43,566 bases of DNA, taken from Asterionellopsis glacialis. Its lineage: Eukaryota > Bacillariophyta > Plagiogrammaphyceae > Rhaphoneidales > Asterionellopsidaceae. Where the stretch lies: positions 6,127 through 49,692 of the forward strand of contig WKLE02002351.1 of NCBI GenBank assembly GCA_014885115.2. Reading direction: 5' to 3'. How positions within the stretch are numbered: position 1 is the stretch's first letter; every line of letters begins with the position of its first letter. The notes under the pieces are model-generated. The model was not told the DNA's origin. It saw only the letters and a program-made list of their open reading frames with translations, and searched no databases. The position numbers and the translations under genes are program-made. This document shows, piece after piece, positions 1 to 9,500 of this stretch.

Positions 1-724
1 ATTACAACAAGAATAACCAAAAGCCCTCTCTGAACAACAAGGACAGCAACAGAACCATTGGACAAACGAATGTTGAACTGGTTTACTACATCTTTTATTT
101 GATGGCTGTAAATGCTTTTGACAAAAAAGGAGAACACAGCATATGATACTATACCTTTTGCTTTCTTGGTCACACTTCATTAAAAACTTGCATTCTTACT
201 TCTTTTTCTCCTTGTGAAGCATCATTTTCTACTTAACATGGCTACTAAACAGTATACTTTATTGATCCTGGAGTAATATGCATATCAAAGGTATTTTCCT
301 TGTCCATTGCCATCATCAGTTTATGTTCTTTTAGAATGTTTTTCACTTCTCGACAGGTTGCTTTCGGTCCTGCCTCGTTTACAGTACACCCGTAGGAGAG
401 TACCGTATCTGTTTGGAGATATTCTGAACTCTAGTCTGCAGGACCCCAGAGGACTACCGATAGGCCCTACCAGGTCGTACAAGGTACTGGTACACTTCCT
501 TTATATGGTTTTACTGTCTGAAGTATGGAGAAAGAAATTATTTGTCAATGACAAGAAAAACAGTGAAAAACAATGATGGAAAGCAAACTGCCCATTTTAG
601 ACGACGACACCCATCGAGACTATTATCATTACACAACTTCGTCATATTCTTCTTCCGTATAAAAGCTTCTTATTACGTACTTTTTAGAGACCTCTCACTA
701 ATATATATTATCATTTGAAAGACA
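1..724. other. Intergenic region upstream of the SGNH-like gene
   Basis: No supportable gene is seen. The 89-codon open frame at 307-576 has no recognisable domain and low-complexity coding character. Positions 461-494 hold a small cluster of the GTACC/GGTAC motif that recurs in most intergenic gaps of this window. The far left end may be the 3' untranslated part of a gene outside the window, but nothing shows this directly. Confidence 0.4.
658..664 (+). promoter_or_regulatory. Possible TATA box of the SGNH-like gene
   Basis: TATAAAA lies 61 bp before the ATG at 725, a plausible spacing for a short 5' leader. The region is AT-rich, so a chance match is possible. No transcription start is visible. 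Confidence 0.3.
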
Positions 725-2635
725 ATGCAGCAGCTCTCACGACAAAAACAAGCAAAGCCAGTGTTGTGGCAGAGAACAAAGAAACCCAACAACACCACAG
801 GACAAATTCTCCTATTAATGGTTGGACTTTTATTGTTGATTCTTGCTGTTGTAGAAATTGCAATGTTGAATTCTTCAAGTAGGGAAGGTAATCAAAAGAT
901 TCATAACCATGCAGGACCACCGAATATCAGACGAGAAAAGCCAACTCGTACACCACCAAAAGACGCAGCAAAGGTATCACCACCCGATACTTCTACCGGT
1001 GGCTCTCTCGAGGATATTCGTCAAGAGTTCTACACAAGATACGGAGGTGAAGAAGACGCCAAGGCACTTTTAGCAAAGGGTCTCCAAGTGTACGGTAAAG
1101 ATTCAATAAATTCTACTGCTAGACGGATGATCCAAGCAGTAATTCAGAATCGACCATTTGTACTAGCCTTTGCAGGATATTCTGTGACGGTAGGACGTGG
1201 TAATTTCTTTCACCAATCGTTTCCGTTCGTTATCGAACGTGTGTTAGGGAATGCATTCCAAAAAGCCTTGGGTATACCTCTGAAAGTTCGAAATAGTGCT
1301 ATTGGGGGAATTCCTTCGTTTCCCTACGGATGGTGTATGGATCACTTTTTAGGAAGTGATGCAGATGTAATTAGTTGGGATTATTCAATGAACGAAGGTC
1401 AAGGTGCAGCAGTTATGGAATCCTATCTTCGTCATGGTATGACATTAACCAATCAACCCATGTTTATCATGCTAGATACCAACAAGCAACGAACATCTCT
1501 ATTGAACCATTATGCCAATGAAGGTATCCTTTCCGATGCCATCAGTGTTTCCAAGGGAGAAATTGTGGATAAGGAACTTTTAGATAAACCTGATGGAGAG
1601 AAGCCTCCAGGTTTCCGCGAATGGTCTAAATTTGGTGCACCAGAATCTTGCCCTGGTCGTGGAAGTTGGCACCCTAAAAAGATGGAACACGAATTGATTG
1701 GATGGATGATTGCCATGCATTTTGTAGAAGCAGCCGAACGTGCGTTCACAATCATGACCAGCGAAGCTGACTGGAAAGGAACGAATGATGCAACAAAACG
1801 AAATGACAAACTCTTATTTCCCAAGCCTATATCAAATGGTATACCCCAAAACGATGAATCCATCTTACACTTGATGTATGGGCATGAGGGAAGTGACTCA
1901 GACGAACGTGTGATGAAAGAGGTTTCTTGTCGAACCTCCTTTTTACCTGCAGTGGATGAAAACAATGTATTGTCTTCCGTTGTGGTTTCAGGTATGTCAG
2001 ACCAAAATCCAGACATTATGGAAGAACGAAGTGATGATCTGTATAAGTCGGGATGGGTGTTTGATGTAAGTACGATTGAACGACAAACAAAGAAGAAAGT
2101 TGAAAATTGCGGCGGTTTAGGGTATATTGATATGAAGATTGCATTATATGGTATCCGTGAAAGTGGACCTCTCCGAATGTGGCTACCATTTGAAGGACCA
2201 TCCCACGACAACCACGAACCGCACGACGACAAAGATTCATCATCTCATGGTGCCAGCCACTGGTTCAGCAGTCTTGTAATATGCGAAGCTAATGAAAAAA
2301 GACCCGAAAAAGCATGTAAGCTTGATAGTGACATCCAGTACAGTATTGGTGGTATTGATGTTCCGCAATCGAAAGTATCAAGCATTGGTGGGGCTGGAGT
2401 TTATTTGAAACGAAAAACTTGTTACAGTATTCCAATACCAGCTGAAGCACAAGTAACACAGCTCTCAGATGTAAAGACTTCGGATGGTAAGGATATATCA
2501 TCCAATACCCGGTCACAACTCAGTAATCAGAATGATAGCTACGGTCTTTTACTTGATATAACGGCAGTCGGACAAGACGTGTCCAGGAAAAATGGTGCTT
2601 GCTGTATATCACATGTTATTTGGGAGCAACATTGA
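725..2635 (+). CDS. Membrane-anchored SGNH-like hydrolase family protein
   Basis: This single-exon gene encodes 636 residues. A short basic, cytosol-facing head is followed by one hydrophobic segment at about residues 26-48, so it reads as a type II membrane protein with a lumenal or extracellular body. Residues about 140-340 resemble the SGNH/GDSL esterase fold. The block I region is AGYSVTVGRG with candidate nucleophile Ser153, RNSAIGGIP resembles block II, and a late CPGRGSWHP element supplies His316. The canonical GDS and GxND motifs are not intact, so catalysis is uncertain. The C-terminal 250 residues are Cys-containing and not recognised. The first ATG is used because it sits just before the membrane anchor and has a possible TATA box upstream. 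The likely location is the secretory pathway, and the substrate is unknown (perhaps an acylated glycan, which is only inference). Confidence 0.75.
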   Translation: MQQLSRQKQAKPVLWQRTKKPNNTTGQILLLMVGLLLLILAVVEIAMLNSSSREGNQKIHNHAGPPNIRREKPTRTPPKDAAKVSPPDTSTGGSLEDIRQEFYTRYGGEEDAKALLAKGLQVYGKDSINSTARRMIQAVIQNRPFVLAFAGYSVTVGRGNFFHQSFPFVIERVLGNAFQKALGIPLKVRNSAIGGIPSFPYGWCMDHFLGSDADVISWDYSMNEGQGAAVMESYLRHGMTLTNQPMFIMLDTNKQRTSLLNHYANEGILSDAISVSKGEIVDKELLDKPDGEKPPGFREWSKFGAPESCPGRGSWHPKKMEHELIGWMIAMHFVEAAERAFTIMTSEADWKGTNDATKRNDKLLFPKPISNGIPQNDESILHLMYGHEGSDSDERVMKEVSCRTSFLPAVDENNVLSSVVVSGMSDQNPDIMEERSDDLYKSGWVFDVSTIERQTKKKVENCGGLGYIDMKIALYGIRESGPLRMWLPFEGPSHDNHEPHDDKDSSSHGASHWFSSLVICEANEKRPEKACKLDSDIQYSIGGIDVPQSKVSSIGGAGVYLKRKTCYSIPIPAEAQVTQLSDVKTSDGKDISSNTRSQLSNQNDSYGLLLDITAVGQDVSRKNGACCISHVIWEQH

Positions 2636-3274
2636 AATGTGAATGCGGTAGGGAAAAATTAGACTAGAATTCCAAGCACGACCTGGAAATGTATTTTAAA
2701 GCTCTAATTCTCTTTTCCATTTCTTATTTTCTACATTATGTTGTATCATCAATCTTGATATTTTAAAAGTTGATACATAAATTTGCCTTTAGGAAACTCC
2801 AACCTCTTGAGAAGAAAGATGACACTGTGGGATCCTCTCTAGAGAGAGAGGTCAGAAGAGGAGTAATTTCCAGTCTTGGAATGTTAGGGAGTGACAATAT
2901 TCAACAGGCGAACGAACAACGATTGGGAGCGAAGCTCAGTACAGTAGCAAGTACCAGGTACCAGGTACGTGCATAATACTGAATACGAATACTTGACCTA
3001 CGTAGGACTCAATATAGATGCCTGTCCTTCAACCAAAACAATCCTCCCGAGCTGTCCATCCAAAAAGAGATCCGAACAGGATCGACTAGATTGTAGCTGT
3101 AAAACGCGCCCTAACAAAGAACATCACATCTGCTGATGGTTGACGACAACAAAACATCAACGATTTAGGTACTCGAACATTTTTTGGTTGCCTTAAAGGA
3201 TCTCATCATAAATTTGACCGACGTCTTTCTCGATTGAGTTGAAAACAAAGGAAGGTCCTATTTTTTAAAAGGGT
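2636..3274. other. Intergenic region between two tandem genes
   Basis: This stretch holds the 3' side of the SGNH-like gene and the upstream region of the methyltransferase gene. It includes a perfect short palindrome in the CTCTCTAGAGAG block near 2837 and a compact direct repeat of GTACCAG at 2951-2968. The 68-codon frame at 2770-2976 is not supported as a gene. Confidence 0.4.
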
Positions 3275-4930
3275 ATGGAGATTTCCGACCATAAAGTTAC
3301 TAACAGAACTAGAAGTGCTAGAAAGACGGTTCTGCTAGCGACGATGTTGTTGAGTTCTTGTTTGATGTCCAAAACAATGGGTTTCATGCCAGCGATAGTG
3401 CATCGTCATTCATCGAAAGTTGGTAGTCAAATGAGAAGAAATTTTGGTAGAAGCACAACCCGATTATATGTTGACGTAGACGAAGAAGGACGACGCGTTC
3501 GTCGTCGAAGTGGCCAGGACGACAGTCAAGCATCTAGTGGAGGTTGGGATGATTTCGATCCAGTTGCCCCCGACCACTCGTCTTCAAACCGTGACGGTTC
3601 ATCTGGAGGATGGGATGATTTTGATCCATTCGGAGATGGTGCTGCCCGCACTAGTAAACCGTCAAGGAGTCGCAACGCTCCGAGGGGGGACTCAAGAGGT
3701 TCGCGCGATAGAGGACCCCCAAATAGAGGAGGAGGAGGAGGTAGAAGCCCGCCAAAAAGACGCAGTAATAATCGTAAAGAAAAGGGAGCAGATGAGCGTA
3801 AAATCAATATGAAAGCTTTAGAGGGTGCTGGATTTGTGCACTTGTATGGTTTGTCCTCCGTCTTGAATGCGCTCGAAGCTAATCGCCGCGACTTTGTCCG
3901 TCCTGAGGATATGATTGATTTAGAAAGCCTGGAGGGCGAAGAACTAGAACACGAAGAGAATCAAAGACAAAGAAAACCTGAAGCTCAATTCAGCCCCTGG
4001 CTATTCGTACAAGAACGTGGTGGACAAGGCAACCGTCGAAGCACCGACAAAGCTATCGCCGCCGAAGAGGTTGAACGCTTAGCTGAAGAACGCAACATTC
4101 CAATTGCAAACGTTGACAAGGGAATTCTCAATACTCTTTCTGGAAATCGACCCCATCAGGTATGTGCATGCAATATTACCAAAAGAAAAGGACTTGGATA
4201 TTTGTTCATTGATGTAGCTCACAGTTTATTTACTTTTTTTGTTCAGGGTTACGTTTTGCGATGCGGAAAACTTTTCTTCGATCAACTTCCCCGTATCCCT
4301 CACCCCAAAGATGATCCAGAGGCTCCCAAGCTTTGGATTATTTTAGACGAAGTTGTCGACCCACAGAATTTAGGTGCTTTGTTGAGGTCTGCATACTTTT
4401 TGGGTGGGTCGTCTATCGGTGTTATGGTATGTGCTAAAAACTCTGCACCGCCATCCCCGGTCGTGAGTGCAGCATCAGCTGGTGCGCTTGAAGTTTTAGA
4501 AATTTATTCAACTACAAACCTACCCAGAACTCTGATTGCTGCGCGTGATGAAGGCTTTCGTGTCATTGGCGCATCTGTCTCTTCTTACGACCCTGATGTC
4601 CCTGTCTGGGATCTACAAAGCCTTGAATCAGATGATGGTCGTCCAACAATCTTGGTACTTGGATCAGAAGGCCATGGATTGCGAAATCTAGTCGCAAGGT
4701 ACGAAGATCTTCAATTTAGAATATTGACATGTTCATATTCGCAAAACAAATCTTATCTTGATTGCTCTTTTCTTCTTCTTTTATTCACTTGTAGAGCGTG
4801 TACTGACTTTGTAAAGATTCCTGGAGGCGGCGGCGAAACGGCTGGGGAAGCTGGAGTTGATTCACTCAATGTCAGTGTTACAGGCGGAATCCTGCTGTGG
4901 CATTTGATGCAAGGAGCTCTTCAAAATTAA
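3275..4930 (+). CDS. Plastid-targeted SpoU/TrmH-family rRNA 2'-O-ribose methyltransferase (RlmB/MRM1-like)
   Basis: The spliced model is join(3275..4159,4247..4698,4795..4930), 490 aa. Enzymes of this SPOUT family transfer a methyl group from S-adenosylmethionine to the 2'-hydroxyl of a guanosine in large-subunit rRNA. The catalytic part shows the substrate-binding start GAGFVHLYGLSSV, the NRPHQ|GYVL element, motif 1 LDEVVDPQNLGALLRSA, motif 2 ILVLGSEGHGLRNLV and motif 3 DSLNVSVTGGILL, which form the trefoil knot. The first about 35 residues are a signal-peptide-like helix ending TMG|FMP, followed by an Arg/Ser-rich stretch, as in diatom bipartite plastid presequences. A disordered Gly/Arg-rich linker carries the SGGWDDFDP motif twice. 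Intron 1 (87 bp) and intron 2 (96 bp) have GT-AG ends, are multiples of three and contain no stop, so an unspliced frame reads through to 551 aa. Removing them restores family motifs. The exact rRNA position is inferred. Confidence 0.85.
   Translation: MEISDHKVTNRTRSARKTVLLATMLLSSCLMSKTMGFMPAIVHRHSSKVGSQMRRNFGRSTTRLYVDVDEEGRRVRRRSGQDDSQASSGGWDDFDPVAPDHSSSNRDGSSGGWDDFDPFGDGAARTSKPSRSRNAPRGDSRGSRDRGPPNRGGGGGRSPPKRRSNNRKEKGADERKINMKALEGAGFVHLYGLSSVLNALEANRRDFVRPEDMIDLESLEGEELEHEENQRQRKPEAQFSPWLFVQERGGQGNRRSTDKAIAAEEVERLAEERNIPIANVDKGILNTLSGNRPHQVCACNITKRKGLGYLFIDVAHSLFTFFVQGYVLRCGKLFFDQLPRIPHPKDDPEAPKLWIILDEVVDPQNLGALLRSAYFLGGSSIGVMVCAKNSAPPSPVVSAASAGALEVLEIYSTTNLPRTLIAARDEGFRVIGASVSSYDPDVPVWDLQSLESDDGRPTILVLGSEGHGLRNLVARYEDLQFRILTCSYSQNKSYLDCSFLLLLFTCRACTDFVKIPGGGGETAGEAGVDSLNVSVTGGILLWHLMQGALQN
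4160..4246 (+). other. Intron 1 of the methyltransferase gene (87 bp, in frame, stop-free)
   Basis: The ends are CAG|GTATGT and TTGTTCAG|GG. The intron interrupts the conserved NRPHQ-G sequence of the family, so it must be removed to make a normal active site. It encodes 29 codons without a stop. Confidence 0.85.
4699..4794 (+). other. Intron 2 of the methyltransferase gene (96 bp, in frame, stop-free)
   Basis: The ends are GCAAG|GTACGA and CACTTGTAG|AGCG, with a pyrimidine-rich tract before the acceptor. Splicing joins LVAR to ACTDFVKIPG, as expected between motifs 2 and 3. Retention would insert 32 codons with no stop. Confidence 0.85.
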
Positions 4931-5025
4931 TCGCAAGTGTTACCTCTAGAGTGTATCCATTGCTCGAGCTAGCAAGAAAGTGTATAGAGTCTAATATTTA
5001 CAACGGTTATGCAACAATCTTTCTT

Positions 5026-5976
5026 CTAATTATCTTCAATCCAATTGATGATGGTGTCAGCTGTTTCCCTCCACTTTCTCCCAAGCATAACATCATGTGG
5101 AGAATCAACAATTACTGGTTCAACTCCAAAAAAGTGTGCTGTCTCAGATACTCCTTTTTCATCCACGATGAAATCATCGGAAGCACCCAAGACCAGTATC
5201 TTGGACACTCTGTTTGCAAATAACGCTTTTCGATTTTGGTCGGTCTTTAAAGGTAGCTGTTTCTTTAGGTCAGACATATCCAGTCCTGTGTGTATGTCCC
5301 TTTTAAAGTATTCCTGGTAGCGCAATATATCTTCTTCCGTTTCATCGGCTGCAAAAAAGAGATCGCGGCATAGGGATACATCACTGACAGCTTTTTTCAT
5401 CGCCATACCCTTCATCAACTTCCAACCATCTGATAGGGATCGCCACATTGTCCGCGCCACCATAGCATTCATGCCTGTTGGAGGCAGCGAACACAGAAGT
5501 GCTATACCACTAACATTGTCACTTGATTCGGGATACTGTTCGGCATATTTCATGACAACTAGTCCTCCCATGGAATGACCGCAGAGAATAGGTCGCATTT
5601 GAGAATTCTTCTTGTTTGTTAGCTTTAGAAAACAATCTAGATCTTCCACCTGTTCCATGAGTCGAACTTTGCGTGGGCCTTCATTGGCACTGATATCGCC
5701 TGTACCTCTATTACTTATCGCGATTGCCTCATAACCTTTTTTGGCAAAGTATGGAAGAAATTGCTCGGCATAACACCATGCTGAATGAAATGATCCATGG
5801 ACAAACACCACAGGCGGCTTGTCGGAAAAGCTCTTTGGTTTACACATTTTTGTTTCGATTACAACTCCACTGGAAATTTCAATATTCTTGGTTTCAACCT
5901 TCCTCGCAGTGGATTCAATCTCGGACACGGTCGCCATAATTAAAAGAACACAAATCAAACGACGAAAGCTGATCAT
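5026..5976 (-). CDS. Secreted or ER-targeted alpha/beta hydrolase
   Basis: This is a single exon of 316 aa starting at the ATG at 5976. The open frame extends upstream to 6045 but has no ATG there. The N terminus is a signal peptide (MISFRRLICVLLIMATVS, with cleavage near residue 20). The alpha/beta hydrolase elements are the oxyanion strand VVFVHGSFHSAWCY, the nucleophile elbow CGHSMGG with Ser135, an acidic residue in LVLGASDDFIV (about residue 264), and His294 in DSPHDVML. The pattern fits the lysophospholipase/hydroxynitrile-lyase-like branch, and the true substrate (lipid or small ester) cannot be deduced. It lies tail to tail with the methyltransferase gene, only 95 bp apart, and head to head with the giant coiled-coil gene across a region holding a palindromic CRE. 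Confidence 0.8.
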   Translation of the reverse strand: MISFRRLICVLLIMATVSEIESTARKVETKNIEISSGVVIETKMCKPKSFSDKPPVVFVHGSFHSAWCYAEQFLPYFAKKGYEAIAISNRGTGDISANEGPRKVRLMEQVEDLDCFLKLTNKKNSQMRPILCGHSMGGLVVMKYAEQYPESSDNVSGIALLCSLPPTGMNAMVARTMWRSLSDGWKLMKGMAMKKAVSDVSLCRDLFFAADETEEDILRYQEYFKRDIHTGLDMSDLKKQLPLKTDQNRKALFANRVSKILVLGASDDFIVDEKGVSETAHFFGVEPVIVDSPHDVMLGRKWRETADTIINWIEDN

Positions 5977-6502
5977 CGTTGGGACGAGATGTTGACTTCT
6001 CTTTTCTTCGTTGTTTGGTGTTGTCAGCTGTTTTGAAAGTGTCACATGTGTGTTGAATCTGTCTTTAGTACAGACTGACTATGCGCGAAAATCCCGCCAC
6101 TCTCGACCATACAGGAAGCCAGGGTTCGCATTTTCCAAAGATATTATCCTTAATTTTAATGATGAAATTCTAAAAGAGGACACCTGCAGGAACAATACCA
6201 TTCATGCAGGTCATACCTGGGTACCGTACTAGCTAGGACTAGGACCGACCTGTAATACCTAGTAGATACAGTACCAGATATCTACCTTCATTAGACAAAT
6301 ATACCATTTGTATGTACAAAATACCAGTAATTTTGACATAAGAAAAAATTAATTATCTGTGGTATCCGTTATCGGACTAAATGACGTCAATTGTGTGACA
6401 AAAACAGATAATGAGAGAGATTTGCCATAGGAACGGTAGCTAACGACCACTTTTTCTTCCCTGTCACTTGAAGACTACAGCCTCAACAATCGACAATGAA
6501 AA
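5977..6502. other. Divergent promoter region between the hydrolase and the coiled-coil/BRCT gene
   Basis: This is a shared upstream region of two oppositely transcribed genes. It contains a GTACC/GGTAC-type cluster at about 6209-6285, an AT-rich stretch, a perfect TGACGTCA palindrome at 6382-6389 and the start of a short upstream reading frame at 6496. No gene is seen inside it. Confidence 0.5.
6382..6389. promoter_or_regulatory. Palindromic CRE-type site TGACGTCA
   Basis: This is an exact cAMP-response-element palindrome, a target of bZIP factors, 114 bp before the coiled-coil gene ATG. TGACGT elements are known to control CO2/cAMP-responsive and light-responsive genes in diatoms. Function here is inference from sequence only. 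Confidence 0.4.
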
Positions 6503-6522
6503 ATGCATTGCGGTGCTTGTGA
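6496..6522 (+). promoter_or_regulatory. Eight-codon upstream ORF overlapping the main start
   Basis: An ATG at 6496 opens an eight-codon frame ending in TGA at 6520-6522. It is out of frame with the long gene and overlaps its ATG at 6503. If the transcript begins upstream, scanning ribosomes would meet this ATG first. That would either dampen translation or show that the real start is a later Met. Confidence 0.4.
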
Positions 6523-9500
6523 AATACCCGCGTATGATACGATAGCTACACCAAAGCAATCATTAAGAAAGAATAATAAGAAGAGTCTTCCAGGATATTC
6601 CCTGGCGGATGATGCGACTGAAACTTCCTCTGAAATCGGGATTACTTCGATTGCAGTTCCGCCTCTAAGTATACATAGAAGGCAGTCTACTATCCTGGAA
6701 TCACCGGGTATACAAAGTAGCCTTGCTGGTCTTCGCTTCGCAGCTTCTGCTTCTTTTACAGACGATATCTTTACAACTTCACCCGATTCAGAATCGGGGA
6801 GAATACCGCCTGATTCATCGGAGGATAGAATCACAAACCCGACTCTTGGAGAGTACAACGTGTCACCCAGCCGTAACGAATATCCCGACAATAATCACAC
6901 CACAGAAAATTTTAAGATGGAATCCATAGAAGTAATCCATCAACACGACGGGGTTACCGAAATTCAGAAAACGTGGGAGAATACTGGTGCCATAAATGAG
7001 GAATATTTGGAGTGCACGCTACAAGCTCGAAGCTCCGAAAGTTTATCCTATGATAAACACGAGCATGCAATGAGAGCACTCAATAAGAAATGGGACTCTG
7101 CTTTTTTGAAGAGTCAAAAAGACAAAAACCAAATGGAATTTCAGTTAAGAGAAATGGAAAGTAGGTATATCAAAAAGCTTGCAGAAGTGAAAAGGAGTCT
7201 GGTAGCTGAGAAAAAGCTTTCGTTGGAAAACGAAAAAAACCTCACGAAAAGAAATACCGAAATGGAGAGAAGTTTAGCTGCAACAGAAAGTATGTATGCT
7301 GAGAAATTTGACGGGATCATCAAACAACTTGAACAAATCAAACAACAAAAAAAGGATGATTTCGAAAAGGCCGAAATAGCTCATAAAGCCGAGAAAGAAA
7401 AGGCTCTGGCAGACCTCAGATCAGAATTAGGGAGATTATCAGACGACGAGAAACTCCAGATAGAGTTAGACCGTGTGCGCACACAAGAAAGAGAAATGGC
7501 AAACCTCTCACTTGAAAAACTCCGGGAAATCCACATTACAGAAAAGAAGGAGTTAAAGAAGTCGTTGGAAGAAGCGGCCGAGTCCGCTCGAGAAGAAGCG
7601 AATCAGAAGGCTCAAAACGACATCGAAGAACTTAAAGCTCGCACCAACGAGGAACAAGCAAAAGCAGTACAACAAGCAATTAGTAAATTTCTTGAAGCAC
7701 GGGAGCAGCTTTGTAATAAACACCAAGAGGAGAAAGAGCAATTACAAAAAGAGGCACAGCAAAGTCTTCAAAACCAAAAACATGAGTTCGAAAAAGAAAA
7801 GTCTAGCAACTTGTGGAAGATGGAACTCCTTGTGTCAGAAGCTGAGAGCACCTTGAAAAAAACGAAAGAGTCTTATGAAAATGAAATTGCAGCCCTTCAA
7901 ATTTCTCACAAAGAAGAGCTTAAAAACTCAAGAGAATCTCTAAACAGCGAGAAGCAAGAACTTGAACATGAGAAAGAAAAATATTTGAAGCAAATTGAAG
8001 AAATGCGATTCGAAATGGAAGCTGAAAAACAATTAAGTGTTCACGAAGCAATCCAAAAAGAACGCGGAATCGCCAAGGCGCTCAAGGAAGAATCTTCTAA
8101 ACTCAAAGATGAGCTTCTTGGTTTGAAGATGGAACACAAAACACAGCTTGATCAACTCTCTACCAATATCCAATCTGAAAAGCTTGAAATTGAACAAATG
8201 TATGCTGACAAGATAGAATCGTTGAAGCTCGACAAAGACTCACAAATTGCTAAATTGTTGAAGGAGAAAGAGAGCATCGTCAAAGAATTCAAAATCCAAG
8301 CGGAGCAGACAGCTATCGACCACCAAAACAAAAGTAATGAAGCAGTCGCTGATACCCGAACACAGGTAGAATGCAAACTTCGTCTTGAGTTCGAGAAAGA
8401 AAGAAAGACTGCTGTCGAAAGCGCTGTTTCTGAAGCTAAACAAGATTTCAAACAGGAGATGCAAAGCGCACTTACCGAGTCAAGAGCAAAGGTGGAAAGT
8501 GAACTTCGCCGTGAGTTTGATAACGAAAGAAAGATTGCTGTTGAAGAGGCTGTCTCTCAAACCAAACATTATCTAGAACAAGATACTTCCAAGGCAATTG
8601 CTGATACCAGAATAGAGGTGGAAAGTAATCTTCGTCTTGAGTTCGAAAGAGAAAAAAAGAGTGCTGTCGAGTACGCTATTTGTCAAACTAGAAAAGAAAT
8701 GGAACGCAAGTTAGACAGAGCTGTTGCTGACACACAAACGGAGGTCAAGAGCAAACTCAGCCTGAAGTTTGAGGATGAAAAGAAGAGTGCCATTGATGAG
8801 GCTGTATCTAGAGCCGAACAAGATCTGGAACAAAAAACTGCCAGAGCCATTGCCGACACACGATTAGAAGTCGAAGAAAGACTTTATATTGAGTTTAAGA
8901 ATGAAAGAAAGATCGCCGTCGAGGAGGCTGTTTCTCAAACCAAACATTATCTTGAACAAGATACTCTCAAAGCGATCGCAGACACACAAGCGGCCGTGGA
9001 GAGCAAACTTCGTCTTGAGTTTGAGGACGAGAAAAAGAGTGCTATCGAGTACGCTATTTGTCAAACTAAGCAAGATCTTGAACGAGATACTAATAAAGCC
9101 ATCGCCGAAGCCAGAGCAGAAGTAGAAAGTCGCCTTCGTCTTGAGTTTGGTGATGAAAAGAAGAGTGCCGTGGATGAGGCTGTATCTAAAACCAAACAAG
9201 ATATGGAACAAAAAACTGCCAAAGCCATTACAGACACACGATTGGAAGTTGAAGAAAGACTTCATCTTGAGTTTGAGAATGAAAGAAAGATCGCCGTCGA
9301 GGAGGCTGTCTCTAGAACGATGAAAGATATGGAGCTTAAGCTAGAGAGGGCAGTCCGAGAAACGCGAACGGAGGTCAACAACAAGCTTCGTCTTGAGTTT
9401 GAGGACGAGAAAAAGAAAGCAATTGGTGACGCTGTATCTAAAACCAAGCAAGATCTCGAACATGAGACTGCCAAGGCGATCCTTGATACACGTGCAGAGG

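Noticed and set aside
307..576. 89-codon open frame before the SGNH-like gene
   Set aside because: No domain, no membrane or signal pattern, and it overlaps the dispersed GTACC cluster; codon content looks random.
2835..2852. CTCTCTAGAGAG palindrome as a regulatory site
   Set aside because: Simple-sequence character; no reason to prefer function over chance.
3526..3807. Minus-strand Pro/Leu-rich frame opposite the methyltransferase linker
   Set aside because: Mirror of the Gly/Arg/Asp-rich coding strand; the plus-strand frame continues into recognised catalytic motifs.
5977..6045. Upstream extension of the alpha/beta hydrolase
   Set aside because: The frame starts at GTG, not ATG; the first ATG at 5976 begins directly with a signal peptide.
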